DNA of 64,000 nucleotides from Endothia cerciana (GCA_026119935.1 JALRMH010000002.1:992001-1056000); one strand, 5' to 3'; counted from the stretch's first letter, positions 46,716 through 57,868 are shown. The notes: generated by a model from the letters alone, not told the origin. Numbers and translations: made by a program.

Positions 46716-47206
46716 GAGGGAAAGCATAGCAACAAAGGTCGAACCCCAGAAAGTCTGGCTGCCCTGGCGATGAATTAAAAAAAGACTTGTCGCAAGCAAT
46801 TATTATTATTACTTTCTCACACTAATTCTATTTCCCGTTTTGTAGCCTCTTATCTTGGTCCTCGACTGTAAAAGCTTGAGATAGCGTCAAACGCGTCGAC
46901 ATGTATCTTCCCAATCCCAAGCCTCTCCACGCTGCTCTCTCGACGTTCCAAAGTAGTAGCACGTTGCACAGCGGCTAAAATACCCTGCAGCTGAAGTATT
47001 TCATGTCGGTATTCCCGCCCCATCCAGCATAAGGCCTTTACCCCTCAAGTGAATTCCAGACCTTTCCTGCATAATATTGTAGGTCTGGAATGCTGAACAC
47101 AATATCTCCTTCTCCCGGACCTGGATCCCTCAGAAAGAGGAGTCGAAAGTTCAGTACTAATGCGCTCTTAGCAACATTGTACGATAGTGGCGTTGTGCTG
47201 GTATCC
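46716..47206. other. Intergenic, no gene
   Basis: This stretch holds the 3' end of the fusion gene (with ATTATTATTATT at 46800-46812), the 11-bp inverted repeat listed separately and the approach to the LTR-like fragment. No coding signal. Confidence 0.4.
47053..47091. repeat. Perfect 11-bp inverted repeat
   Basis: ATTCCAGACCT at 47053-47063 is exactly complementary to AGGTCTGGAAT at 47081-47091, with a 17-base spacer. It could form a hairpin, or be the end of a small element or a protein-binding palindrome. Confidence 0.8.
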
Positions 47207-47312
47207 TGTTGAATTTAAACGAGTGGATGAAGCTTGATTCTTTCTAACTACTGATCTCTTCAAGGGAGACGATGAGGCTATTTATGTGTAACTATCGCCG
47301 GAGATTCTGGCT
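47207..47312. mobile_element. LTR-like fragment, second copy
   Basis: This begins TGTTGAATTTAAACGAGTGGATGAAGC and parallels 41506-41610 (same order of matching words). It runs directly into the last codons of the minus-strand orphan gene, and weaker similarity seems to continue to about 47365 (TCTGAGA). Confidence 0.4.
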
Positions 47313-48083
47313 TCAGGGCTCGTATTTACGAGCCTGTGGGGCCCTCTGAGACGAGGCCATCGTGAACTGATACAGACTCTGGACCAGCTTCTCGGCGTTG
47401 GTTTCAGGCAGGCGGGGCCTTACGATCAACATATCCCGGGGGATTGTGATTTCCTGCTGTTTTTGGGGTTCTAGCACCCGAGTTGAAGCAGCTCGAGTGG
47501 TTGTTGCTCCTTGTCGGGTGTTGGATGTAGATGGAGATGGAGATTCTTCCCATCTCTCAAGAAGAATCCGATCGTGAAGGCGATCAAATTTGGCGAAGAT
47601 GACAATTTTAACATCGTGATTAGAAGCTTGAAACCACCAGCGCATATCTTGCCTGAGTCGCACCAATGATTCAGAAAATCCTGCTTCGATGACTAATGTT
47701 GGCCAAGTGCCACCCTTTCCTCGGGCTGGTTCTGGACCACCTGCAGAATCGCCTTCACCACTACCTCCACCAGGAGGACCAGGATTTCGAAATCTTGAAG
47801 CAGCTTTTGTCTTCCAGCTTCGACGTAAACTCATCAGAACAAGTTGATCACAATATAGTAGGTAGAGCTCAACATGAAGATTTTCATGGACTTCGGTTGG
47901 GATACTGATGATGAGGATCTTTGTACGAGAGTAATATCGTCGTAGCCGGAACTTGCGACGACGAGCCTCTCTGAGTTTCTCGATTGCGAGGAAATCTTGA
48001 GGGGAAACATCTGTAACCATCAAAAAGTCGCCTGAAACATGATCGATTTGATCGAAAAGTTCCTCAGGAGTTGTGAATAGCAT
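47313..48083 (-). CDS. Orphan protein, possibly PD-(D/E)XK nuclease-like fold
   Basis: From the first in-frame ATG at 48083 there are 256 residues to a TGA; the frame stays open to 48240 but without a start. The core (about residues 60-200) has strands and helices in the order of a family often seen in fungal genomes near transposable elements. It includes LHVELYLLYCDQL, a Gly/Asp/Ser stretch ending EGDSAGGPEP, then WPTLVIEAGFSESLVRLRQDMRWWF and VKIVIFAKF. The Glu/Asp followed by a hydrophobic strand with Glu (VIEAG) hints at the restriction-endonuclease-like fold, but I cannot show a complete active site. Its 3' end abuts an LTR-like fragment, and its upstream region contains a copy of the HET-gene promoter. 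Either a 5' exon is missing or the protein starts at 48083. Confidence 0.55.
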   Translation of the reverse strand: MLFTTPEELFDQIDHVSGDFLMVTDVSPQDFLAIEKLREARRRKFRLRRYYSRTKILIISIPTEVHENLHVELYLLYCDQLVLMSLRRSWKTKAASRFRNPGPPGGGSGEGDSAGGPEPARGKGGTWPTLVIEAGFSESLVRLRQDMRWWFQASNHDVKIVIFAKFDRLHDRILLERWEESPSPSTSNTRQGATTTRAASTRVLEPQKQQEITIPRDMLIVRPRLPETNAEKLVQSLYQFTMASSQRAPQARKYEP

Positions 48084-48340
48084 TTGAAGATCCTCAGGAT
48101 CGGGGAGTGGTGTTTGGAGATCTTTGGATTGAGAGAGTGTGGTCCTGGTCGTCGTAGATAGCGATGCTGATGCTGATGTTGACGCTGACGTCAGGGAAAA
48201 TGATCTTGATGGTCGCGCGGGTGTGCAGGAACAACTCAAAACTGCATCACATACGCTAAATTATGTAATCATCAATGAGCTATAAGAAAGAGGGTAGACG
48301 GAAGAGAGGGAATGCGCCGTGCAAAAGACAAAGAAGATCA

Positions 48341-48517
48341 GGCTGCAAAGCTGGGTGTCGCTGTCGTTAGTGAGCCAAGGAGCAGGGTAGACAGAAGGGA
48401 TGGGTATGCCTTATCATAGCCATACTCCCCAAGTAAAAGAGCACACTCAGTAAATACAGATCCCCGCCAAATCCAGGTGAATCACTAATATTAACCTCAA
48501 ACTTCCAAGCTTCATAT
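48341..48517 (-). repeat. Chimeric copy of two HET-locus pieces
   Basis: On the minus strand, 48517-48369 copies 28457-28605 (148 of 149 bases). The next 28 bases, 48368-48341, are an exact copy of 30474-30501 inside exon 2 of the HET gene. The two pieces are 1.9 kb apart in the HET locus but touch here, in the same relative orientation, upstream of the orphan gene. Confidence 0.92.
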
Positions 48518-51500
48518 GAGCAGGTTATGGTGTGGAACTCAGCCTGCTGTGCCTCGCTCCAACCTAGCCCACTTTTCGGGTTGGGACTTCAGCCGTTCCC
48601 AATGCGCCGCCGCCACACGGTGAAGTGATCCCGAAGTTCTCAGCAGGTGGCTGATATGCATTGCATTGAGTTTATCTTCAGTTCGGGACTCATTTCGCCG
48701 TCGCATAATTGTTTTGCAGATTCCAACCCAGCCTTGGCCCGTGGAAACCATATGCCCGTCGTCAGTTCATGTGATACTCATTGATAAAGAATGGGCGACA
48801 GGAAGCGAAGCTACGTCTCGCTGCTCCCCGCCACTCCAACAAGATGCAGTCGGTTTGCAACTCCAATGTGGTTCCTCCCGTGATGCCGCGGGGGCCTCCT
48901 AGTCGTCTGTTGGTAGTCGACCCTTAAGAGTGCCTGTGAGCGCTGAAAGCGCTCAGTCGCTTCGCCAGTCCAGTCTCCATACCGTTTCATCGTCCCCGCC
49001 GTAGACTTTGGTATTTTACAACCCGAATGCGCATTGGATGCGGAGCTGGTGGAGCTGGTTTTCAGCTCCGCCGTCAGCTTCAATTCGACCAAAGGGTGTG
49101 ATTTGGAAACACGTTGAGCAGCGGGTTGCGAGGTTTTCCTGAGGAGACACCAGTCTGTGGAGAGGATTTTGAGAAGAGGAAGCAGATGGTGAGCCTGGCC
49201 ATAAGCAAGAACCTGATCAGATAAAGATACAGCGGCACAGGGTCACCTACACCAAACAAATCCTGCAGGCGAGCTGTTGCTTTCGAACCAAAATACAGCT
49301 TCAACAAGCAGCACTGATGTTCTGCAAACCTAACCTGCCCCTTTCTTCCCAACCACCTTTCTCATTTGGATTCTCTCTACCAAATGACGGATCTGTCCCC
49401 ACGAGACCACAATGACTCCCTGATTCTCGACTCATGCCCAGGGGCCTTGCTTCAGCCATCGTGCTACGTTCGAGGGGGTCTGAGGTCCAGAGTTGCAAGG
49501 CAGCTTCCGTTTGGCAGCAGCCTCGAAGGAACACCAGCTTGTTCCGTCCGCACTAGACCGGCTGACGACAGAGCAGATCGATGCAACGCTGTAGCGGAAG
49601 ATGAGCCAATTCCAGCACGTGGATACGCACAATCCGCCTCATCGCAGCCCGTCACTCGACACTGGAAGAGGACGCCGAGCTGTCTGCTGAATGCCGCCAC
49701 GTGGCCATATCTGCGTTCCTCAATACGACGCGTCGAGACTGCGACGTTCGGAGCAAAGGGCAGTATTCCCAACGCCAAACACCCATTTGCTCGCAACCTG
49801 AAGTCCAGATTATTTCCATTATGACAGCCGGCACGCTGATTAGGCGATCATTCCGAGCCCAAAGACCAGTCTCGGCTCGGGATCTGAATGCGGATTCTTT
49901 GGCAGTGACGATGAAAGCCCTTCCACGAAAGACAATGGTCAATGTGTCGTTGGACACTGCATGGTGATCTCCTGAGCGACTTGGCTGACACTTTGTCAGG
50001 CAGCTAAGCACTCCCTAAGCGCTGTAACATATTGGCCAGTGCTGAGGTGCCGGATATCACCGTCCGTCGAAAAAAGACCTAGGACTCACCAACATCTACG
50101 TCGAGAATTAGTGTTTCGTTCGACAAGAAGCTGACTGAAGGCGTTCGACTCCGTAGCAGATCTCATCCTGAGCTACCTCGACCCTGGACCTCAAATGCCT
50201 GGAGCATGTGACCTCCTTCCGGCCTCATGCTCGGTCTCCGGACAACGGTCGGCCTTCTGGCTGAGGTTATTTCTCGGATGCATCCGCACGCTTTGAGACA
50301 GGGGCCGGACCAACTCCCCAGGCCCGCTCAATTTCAGTGTTTCCGGCTCCATCAGAGCCTCACTTGCGACGAGACAGCTGTCCTCTGATGAAGCTGGCGG
50401 GGTGTCCGTTGCAGTGTGCTACCCTTGCACGGGCATCTTCAGGAACTAGATGGTGGTGTTCCAATAGCCTGCTGGTCAGAGGCTGACTGCAGCAGCATGT
50501 ATCGTCGGCGCTCCCAAGTTTGCCGTAGCCCAGTCCGGTGACACCCGCCTTGCCACCTGGGCTGCATGCACTGTCGTTAGCATCTGCAATTTCACGACAT
50601 GATATCCGTGTGGAAGATGCGTGGAATACGATACGACTCTGCACCGTGGCTGTGAGGCACTGAGCACAGGCCAACATGCGTGGCCTTCGATGCTCTCGAC
50701 AGGGGCATCAGGATTCTGCCACCTGCGTCACCAGCATGGTCAAGGGCAGCGGGCGAGCACATCATACGGGCAGTCCGAGCAAGAATGGTTTACCCTCTTG
50801 AGGGTTGACGGTCGTCAGCTCGAGCAGCTGGCGCTGGAGCTGAGCAGGGAGACCTGCCTCATCCAGGTCCGCCTGTGCTGTCGGCTGCCCAAATCCCCGA
50901 GCGGCCGGACGCCTATCGCTTCCATCCCGTGGTGCTTGTTGCCCGTGAGCGACCTCACATTCGAGGGTCCTGATGTTCTGAAAACCCCGAGGCAGAAAGA
51001 CTGGCTGACCGTGGTGGTGCGCTTCGGCGTCCGAAGGCATTCCAAAATAGTCAGCAGCCTTGGGGGGGGGGGAGGCCAACACCTAAAATGGACACGGATG
51101 GTGGACTTCGCCCGGCGATCCGCCCCACCGGCCTGCCGCAGCCGTACTACCACCGACTTACTGACTGACTACTATGTGCTCTGGTACTGTACCAAGTACG
51201 GGTTATACCATGCCCTGCCAGGATTCACTCTTTCGGACAAGGTTGTCAGGCCAGTGGATCAGGAGCAGGGCCAGGGAAGGGTGGGGAATGATTCCAGATT
51301 AACTGACGAAGCCAGCAGGACCATCCAATCCTCGTCAGGAGAATTTCCAGGGCCTCGTCCAGGTGTTGGGATAAACAGACCAGAATATCCTCCAGCCGCT
51401 CTCGATCATTACAATCTTCAGGAGGCCGCGTATGCCAGACCATAGCGTCACGACCGTCCGCAGCATATTAGCACTGTGGAGATACGGCAGTCGGTCGAGG

Positions 51501-52388
51501 CTGAACTAGCACACAGTTCTCTGGTCTAGGGCCTTCATCTCTGCAATGGAATTCCCGCACTCCTCTTTTCTAGGTCCCGCGGTGCCGCCGTCTTCGCGGG
51601 AGTCGGCTGGGTGTACCTTTTGGGCAGATCCCCGGCGAAGGAGTACCTGAGATAGTAATCACGTCATTCGGCACTAGAGGTCTAAAAAATAAGAATAAAA
51701 AGGAATTTCTAGAAGCCAGGGCAGCCATGAGAGAACATCGGGCAGGCAGAGAGGCAAGGCTCTCTCTCTCCGGTCCAGCGCCGGGATTGGAAATGTATTT
51801 CTACGGAGTCGTCCGCGGCGCTCTGTAAATAAGCGCACAAGCCCGCTGCCGTTGTTGATGACACCTACCACTTTAGAAGCCCGCTCCTGAACGCCAAATC
51901 CCAGGCCTCAAGGGCAGTCCCGGGTCCGGTACTCCGTTGCCAGCACAGTGAGAAGAAGAACGACCCCCAGGAGAGGAGGGACACAAAAAGAAACGGGGGA
52001 AACCACACCCGGCCTTGCTTGACCGACGGTCAAACGTCTCCTGAAGAACCTGGTAGACTGGATACCGTCCCTGGACCGGGTTTCGTAAGTCGCATGCACG
52101 GTGGATGATGAGCTTTTGGATCTACACTACATAAACCCACCTGACCACTCCTCGACAGACCTAATGACAGCTTGTCTTCCTCCTTCTCCTGACCTGTCCC
52201 TGCCCTGAGCCTCATCACCACCGTCGCTCTCTCCGCCCTCGTCCTCTCCTTCCTGACCGTCTCCCAGTCCTAGCGACCCTTTCAGTTACAGCGCCTTGTC
52301 CGGCCCTACCTGCCACGCGATCTACCGGCATCCGAAGCAGATCTCAGAAGCCCCGGAGCTTCGAACCGAGACCAGACCTTCAGACGCA
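48518..52388. other. Gene-free 3.9 kb and ATP sulfurylase promoter
   Basis: Several frames are open for 100-270 codons (the longest on the plus strand, 50621-51445), yet none has a recognisable domain, a signal peptide, coding-like third positions or sensible splice sites. Dense stop-free frames appear on both strands simply because the DNA is GC-rich. The last 250 bases before 52389 are C/T-rich and form the likely leader of the ATP sulfurylase gene. A 10-base G run occurs at 51062-51071. Confidence 0.4.
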
Positions 52389-54743
52389 ATGGCGAACCCT
52401 CCCCATGGTGGTGTCCTCAAGGACCTGCTCGCCCGCGATGCCCCTCGTCACGCCGAGCTCGCTGCCGAGGCCGAGACCTTGACGGCTGTGATCCTGACCG
52501 AGCGCCAGCTTTGCGATCTCGAGCTGATCCTGAACGGTGGCTTCTCTCCCCTCGAAGGTGCGTTGGCACACCCCCCCCCCCCAAAAAAAATAAAAATCAT
52601 ATGCAGTTCCATTACCACCCCCAACCCCCAGAACAACCGTTGGCTATCATTGCTCGGCCCCCCGGCTTGCCAATTGGCAGTGCGTCTTGGGATTGGGAAT
52701 GAGGGGCAGCAAGCTGGGCTCCGGCTCGCTGTTGCTGCCCCTGTCGGCGGGGCCCCATCTTGCATTCCAAGGAGCCCGTGCCCCGCTATTGCCCGGCCGG
52801 CTGAGGATTTTCAATGCGACGCGACGCCGTGGGCAAACTGGCAGCCATGGGTTGGATTCTGAGCTGTGACTTGCGATGACGTGGGGACTGACTCGTTCGT
52901 TTGTCTACGTGCAGGTTTCATGAACGAGAAGGACTACAATGGGTATGTTCACACAATCCTGAGGTTCAGGACATGAGAAATTCATGATCCCGTGGGCGCC
53001 CGTACAACTACTTCGCGCAACTTGGAGAGGAGAAAGATTTCTGACAAGATGCGCTCTACAGAGTTGTCAAGGAGAACCGCCTCGAGAATGGCATCCTCTT
53101 CTCCATGCCCATCACCCTGGACCTGTCCAAATCCGAGATCGAAGAGCTTGGCCTGAAGCCAGGCAGGAGGGTCGCGCTGCGAGACTTCCGTGATGACCGC
53201 AACCTTGCCATCATGACCATTGAGGACATCTACAGGCCCGACAAGTGAGTTGCATCGCCCCACCTGTCTTCCGGAAATACAAGAGCACGTACGAAAGGCA
53301 GGTCGGCATGAATCGCGGTACTGACAGCGGATTACGCACAGGGTCCTTGAGGCCAAGGAGGTTTTCGGTGACAATGACGAGGCGCACCCGGCCGTCAAGT
53401 ACCTCCACCACACCGCTGGCGAGTTCTACGTCGGTGGTAAGCTGGAGGCTGTCAACCGCCTGCAACACTACGATTTCGTCGACCTCAGATGTCAGTATCC
53501 GGGTCTCAGATGACGGGTGACTCCACACATGCTGACCATACGTCCAGATACCCCTGCTGAGATCCGTCTGCACTTCGACAAGCTGGGCTGGACTCGTGTC
53601 GTCGCTTTCCAGACCCGCAACCCCATGCACCGTGCTCACCGTGAGCTGACCGTTCGCGCCGCTCGTTCCCACTACGCCAACGTCCTCATCCACCCCGTCG
53701 TCGGTCTGACCAAGCCCGGTGACATTGACCACTTCACCCGTGTGCGGGTGTACAAGGCCCTTCTCCCTAGATACCCCAACGGCATGGCAGTCCTGGGTCT
53801 GCTGCCTCTCGCCATGAGAATGGGTGGCCCCCGTGAGGCCATCTGGCACGCCATTATCCGCAAGAACCACGGTGCCACACATTTCATCGTCGGCCGTGAC
53901 CACGCCGGCCCCGGCAAGAACAGCAAGGGTACCGACTTTTACGGCCCTTACGATGCTCAGTACGCCGTCGAGAAGTACCGTGACGAGCTGGGCATCGAGG
54001 TCGTGCCGTTCCAGATGATGACCTACCTGCCCGACAGCGACGAGTACGCTCCCGTCGACACCATCCCCAAGGATGTCCGGACGCTCAACATCTCCGGCAC
54101 CGAGCTCCGCTCAAGACTCCGAAGCGGCCGTGAGATCCCGGAGTGGTTCTCCTACCCCGAGGTCGTCAAGGTTCTGCGCGAGTCTCACCCTCCCAGGTCG
54201 CAACAGGGCTTCACCGTCTTCCTGACAGGCTACATGAACTCCGGCAAGGACCAGATCGCCCGTGCCCTGCAGGTCACCCTCAACCAGCAGGGCGGACGCT
54301 CCGTGTCCATGCTTCTGGGTGAGACCGTCCGTTCCGAGCTGTCCTCGGAGCTGGGCTTCTCCAAGGAGGACCGCAACAGGAACATCGGCCGCATCGCCTT
54401 CGTCGCGTCCGAGCTGACCCGCTCCGGCGCCGCCGTCATCGCCGCCCCCATCGCGCCCTTCGAGGAGAGCCGCAGGCACGCGCGCGAGCTCGTCGAGAAG
54501 TACGGCGACTTCTACCTGGTGCACGTCGCCACCTCGCTCGAGCACTGCGAGAAGACCGACAAGCGCGGCATCTACCAGCAGGCGCGCTCTGGCAAGATCA
54601 AGGGTTTCACCGGTGTCGATGACCCGTATGAGGCCCCCACCAAGCCTGACCTGGTCGTCGACGCTGCGAAGCAGAGCGTGCGGTCGATCGTGCACCAGAT
54701 CGTACTGATGCTGGAGAGCCAGGGTCTGTTGGACAGATTCTAG
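52389..54743 (+). CDS. MET3: ATP sulfurylase (sulfate adenylyltransferase)
   Basis: Five exons, join(52389..52557,52915..52942,53062..53244,53342..53490,53548..54743), give 574 residues, the usual fungal length. It makes adenosine 5'-phosphosulfate from ATP and sulfate, the first step of sulfate assimilation in the cytosol. The N-terminal domain reaches about residue 170. The catalytic domain holds VVAFQTRNPMHRAHRE (QxRN-x-x-HxxH), GRDHAGPG, and LNISGTELRSRL. The C-terminal domain (about 395-574) resembles APS kinase, with GYMNSGKDQIARAL in place of a working P-loop; in fungi it binds PAPS for allosteric inhibition. Exon 2 is only 28 nt. Intron 1 is unusually long (357 nt) and carries a C10A8 run. 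All joins keep phase and rebuild the conserved GFMNEKDYNGVV segment. Confidence 0.95.
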
Positions 54744-54761
54744 ATGGGGGTCGGCATGTAT

Positions 54762-54764
<3 letters not shown>

Positions 54765-54799
<35 letters not shown>
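54765..54799. repeat. (GA)n microsatellite
   Basis: About 17 GA units in the 3' region of the ATP sulfurylase gene, about 20 bases after the stop codon, so probably within the transcript. Confidence 0.9.
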
Positions 54800-54802
<3 letters not shown>

Positions 54803-55169
54803 CGTGTGTGTATGTATGTGAAGACGAAAAGGAGTTGGAAGGTTACCTAGAGCAGGGAAGACCTGAGGCTGAGGGAGGATGGGCTCTTAGTATGAAACAT
54901 TTGGCGGTGATCTGTCTTGGTAGATATCTTATATTGCGGAAGCAAATCTTATGTCCTCTTTGAGCATTCCTGCGCCCAGGAACTGTTGTGACAATGCCAG
55001 AACTGAAATAAGTGATGGTGCAATATACACGCCGCGGCAAGTCTCGCAGGTTCATCTTCTAATGATAGCGGCAATGGGGCCTTGGGTTCTCCGAAGAGTG
55101 CAAGATCGATTTCCGACCGAGTTGCCTGCAACTGTAGGGCAGGTCATGAGCCGAGCTGGGATCTCGCCC

Positions 55170-55173
<4 letters not shown>

Positions 55174-55201
<28 letters not shown>
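55174..55201. repeat. T28 tract
   Basis: An uninterrupted run of 28 T in an intergenic stretch. It is one of three such long T runs in the window. Confidence 0.9.
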
Positions 55202-55204
<3 letters not shown>

Positions 55205-56833
55205 CCTGAGCCTTCCTCACTCAGCTCTACATGCACTATTGTCGATGAGAGGCATCCCCGTAGTTCCCGTCTTGCCTGCAAAGAAATTCTCAATGTCTCC
55301 CCTCGCACTTTGACCGGATCCCTCCCAGACTCCGTACCCGGCAGGCCATCGATCCTGTCGGTTGCGAGGTACGCCATCGCAACAATGCCCAGAATACAGC
55401 CAAGGATACCAAATTACTACATATGCGCATACTAGATACTTACTTAAAAAAAAATACATGTTGGTCCGTCCCGATAGTATACGTCATTACATGTGTTTCC
55501 GCGTGGTGATGAGTGAGTGGATGAGGTCGGGGGACCTCGAGTCAAATAGCTAAGACCAAGCTTCCCCTCTCGTCGCTCAGACATACACCAACTGGCTGAT
55601 CAAGTATTAGTGCTTGTCCAGGGGGCGATCTGGTCCACACCGCGGATGAGGTTCGATGTACTATCTACTTGCGACTAACGGGCGGGCTATGCTTGATTAC
55701 CAAGGCCGAGACAGCTGCCCCTCTGAAGGCTGACTGGTAGCACGCGGCTATCGACCTCCGTGGTCAATAAAAAAAAAAGGGGGGGGGGGGGGTTCTGTAT
55801 CGATGACCCCTATCCCCCTCCGACAACCACGAAGTTCAAGGAAATACAAGGCTACCGGTCTTACACATGGCTTCAAACGCTAGCTCGGTTTCTGTCCTTT
55901 GTATCCCTCACAACACAGCAGTCTATCATCACTGAAGATGGATCCTTCTCTAGCTACCATCCGGTCTGAAGTATCAAGGCAAATCCTTACGAGGTAAGAC
56001 GAACGGGCATTGGCAGGTCAAAGGTCTACAGAAGTATCAGGCCTATACCCTAAGGGCCATCCTCCCTGAGACTCTGTTCTCTGTTTAGGTATCCTCGCCC
56101 TGTCTCTTTTTTCTCCTTTCTTTCCTTTCTCCTTTCTTTCCTTTCTCCTTTCTTTTCCCCCCAAAAACCTTTAAGAAGCTTTTCTATATAATTGTTCCTT
56201 ATAAGGATAACCTAATCCGATGGCAAAATCTTCGTTAGAATAAGTTCCAGTTAGATAACCAGCATCAGCACTTTGCTCCTGTCGAAAACACGATATAAAG
56301 GCAAGTTATACCCTTCTCTAGCGGGGTTTCTAGTCGCGTAGTAGAGGTCGTGTTTCTGTTGCCGAGTAAGTGTCAACCCAGCCTTGCGCCCTGCACGGCC
56401 GGGAATCTCAGTATTGTCCGGACGTACAGGCGACCTTGAATATTCTCTCCTAAGCTGTTCCTCCCCACCGCCCACCCCCCCTCTCTATCCCAGATTGCCA
56501 GGCCGAAGCGGGACATGTGCACGGTGCATCGGCCTCGAGACTTTTTTTTTTGGGAAAGCGAGCGTCCTCGAGGTGCCCAGCGAGGGCTCTCCTCAGGACA
56601 TGCTGCGTTTATTTGTTGACACCTGGAGGCTGCGCAATCGCCAGCCTGCTTGCCCAGACGGAAGGCAAGGCTCCTAATATGTATTGTCTCAGACCCCTTC
56701 TAAAAAAAGAACGAGATCCCACCATAGCACATGTATCTATGCCCCTCGAGCGCCGTAGTTCTAGAACCGCCAACACCCCCAAAACGCCAGTCTTCCTTGC
56801 CCCCCCCCCCTCCCGACCCTCCTTGCGCCCGGT

Positions 56834-57475
56834 TCACAGCGCCTTCACCAGGATCCAATCCAGCTGCTCGTCCCCGCCGACGTCAAAGACGTGCCCCCCC
56901 ACCCTCTTGTAGCCCAGTTTCTCGTAGACCCGCTGCGCCCGGAAGTTCCGCTCCCAGACACCCAGCCACGCCGTCTCGTACCCCATCCCCCTCGCCAGCC
57001 CCTCCGCCGCGCCCATGAGCGCCGTCCCGATCCCCCGCCCGTGGGCCCCGAGGCCCACGTACAGCCGCTGCACCTCGACCGGCCCCGGGTAGCCTCCGAC
57101 GGCGGGTTCCGCCGGCGAGGAGGCGTGGTTGAGGACGGCGAAGCCCAGGATCTCCTCCCCGCCTCCTCCTCCTCCTCCTCCTCCTCCTCCTCCTCCTCCT
57201 CCCTCCTCGCCCTCGCCCACCGCGGCCGCCGCCACGAGCGTGTCCTGTGCCGGGCTCGCGAGGGTGGCCCGGATGGCGGGCACGCTGTACGCCTCGTCGA
57301 GGTACGACCGGAGCTGCTCCGCGGTGCAGCCCGAGTCCAGGAAGGTCTCGGTGAAGACGGCGGCGCCGAGGGCGGCGATCTGCTCGGCGTCCTGCGGCGT
57401 GGCCTTGCGGATCGTGATCTTCCCGGCCGCCGGGGTGGTGGTGGGGGGGCCGCCCGTCGTGGTGATGGAGCCCAT
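56834..57475 (-). CDS. GNAT-family N-acetyltransferase
   Basis: A single exon of 213 residues. Members move an acetyl group from acetyl-CoA to an amine of a small molecule or protein. The fold starts with ITIRKATPQDAEQIAAL (about 20-36). The acetyl-CoA loop is RLYVGLGAHGRGIGTALM (about 137-154), and the final strand-helix ends with AWLGVWERNFRAQRVYEKLGYKRVG. That last segment resembles the small bacterial and fungal acetyltransferases of the RimI-like or spermidine type; the substrate is unknown. Between two core strands there is a loop expanded to 15 consecutive Gly (about 92-106) coded by a CCT repeat on the plus strand. The loop sits outside the CoA site and is probably tolerated. The start is the only ATG that includes the full first strand. 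Confidence 0.85.
   Translation of the reverse strand: MGSITTTGGPPTTTPAAGKITIRKATPQDAEQIAALGAAVFTETFLDSGCTAEQLRSYLDEAYSVPAIRATLASPAQDTLVAAAAVGEGEEGGGGGGGGGGGGGGGEEILGFAVLNHASSPAEPAVGGYPGPVEVQRLYVGLGAHGRGIGTALMGAAEGLARGMGYETAWLGVWERNFRAQRVYEKLGYKRVGGHVFDVGGDEQLDWILVKAL
57163..57203. repeat. (CCT)n repeat coding poly-Gly
   Basis: About 13 CCT units on the plus strand, with a short interruption, inside the acetyltransferase gene. On the coding strand they read as Gly codons. Confidence 0.9.
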
Positions 57476-57866
57476 GGCGGCGCTAGACCAAAGTAACTGG
57501 CCGGAAGAGGATGACGGTTATGTTAAAGGTCGCGGAGAGGCAAAGACACAAAGGGACCCGTGTTTGTATGACCTGCGCCAAGATGTGTGTGTGTATGTAT
57601 GTGTGCGCCGGTGCCTCAAGGGTCTTGGTCTGTTATGAAGAAGTGTTCTGCCGAGGTGGATGAGATATATATAATATAGGAGGGGCTGCGAGGCGGCGGC
57701 ATTGATGAGGCATGCGGAAGTTGAGCAAGCGCACCTGCGCGGCGGCGCAAACCCGGATAAGAATTATTATCCCACGGGTCTCTTGTGGCATGGAAGACCT
57801 GCCGGCTCCCCCAATCCGTGCCGTGCCTTTCCTTGGGGCTCGAAAAAGGCCTACCGCTCGTCTCTC

Positions 57867-57868
57867 CC

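Larger units (their letters stand above)
54744..56833. other. Intergenic with simple repeats
   Basis: No gene is supported in this 2.1 kb between convergent genes. It holds the (GA)n and T28 runs listed separately, a G-run at 55781-55792 and a CTTTCCTTTCTC tandem at 56107-56155. AT-rich sequence at 56160-56340 has the feel of an old element remnant but has no coding match I can defend. Confidence 0.4.

Noticed and set aside
50621..51445. A 274-codon plus-strand open frame
   Set aside because: No domain, no signal peptide, no homology I can recall, and no bias at third positions; overlapping frames on the opposite strand are similarly open. It could only be rescued by transcript evidence.
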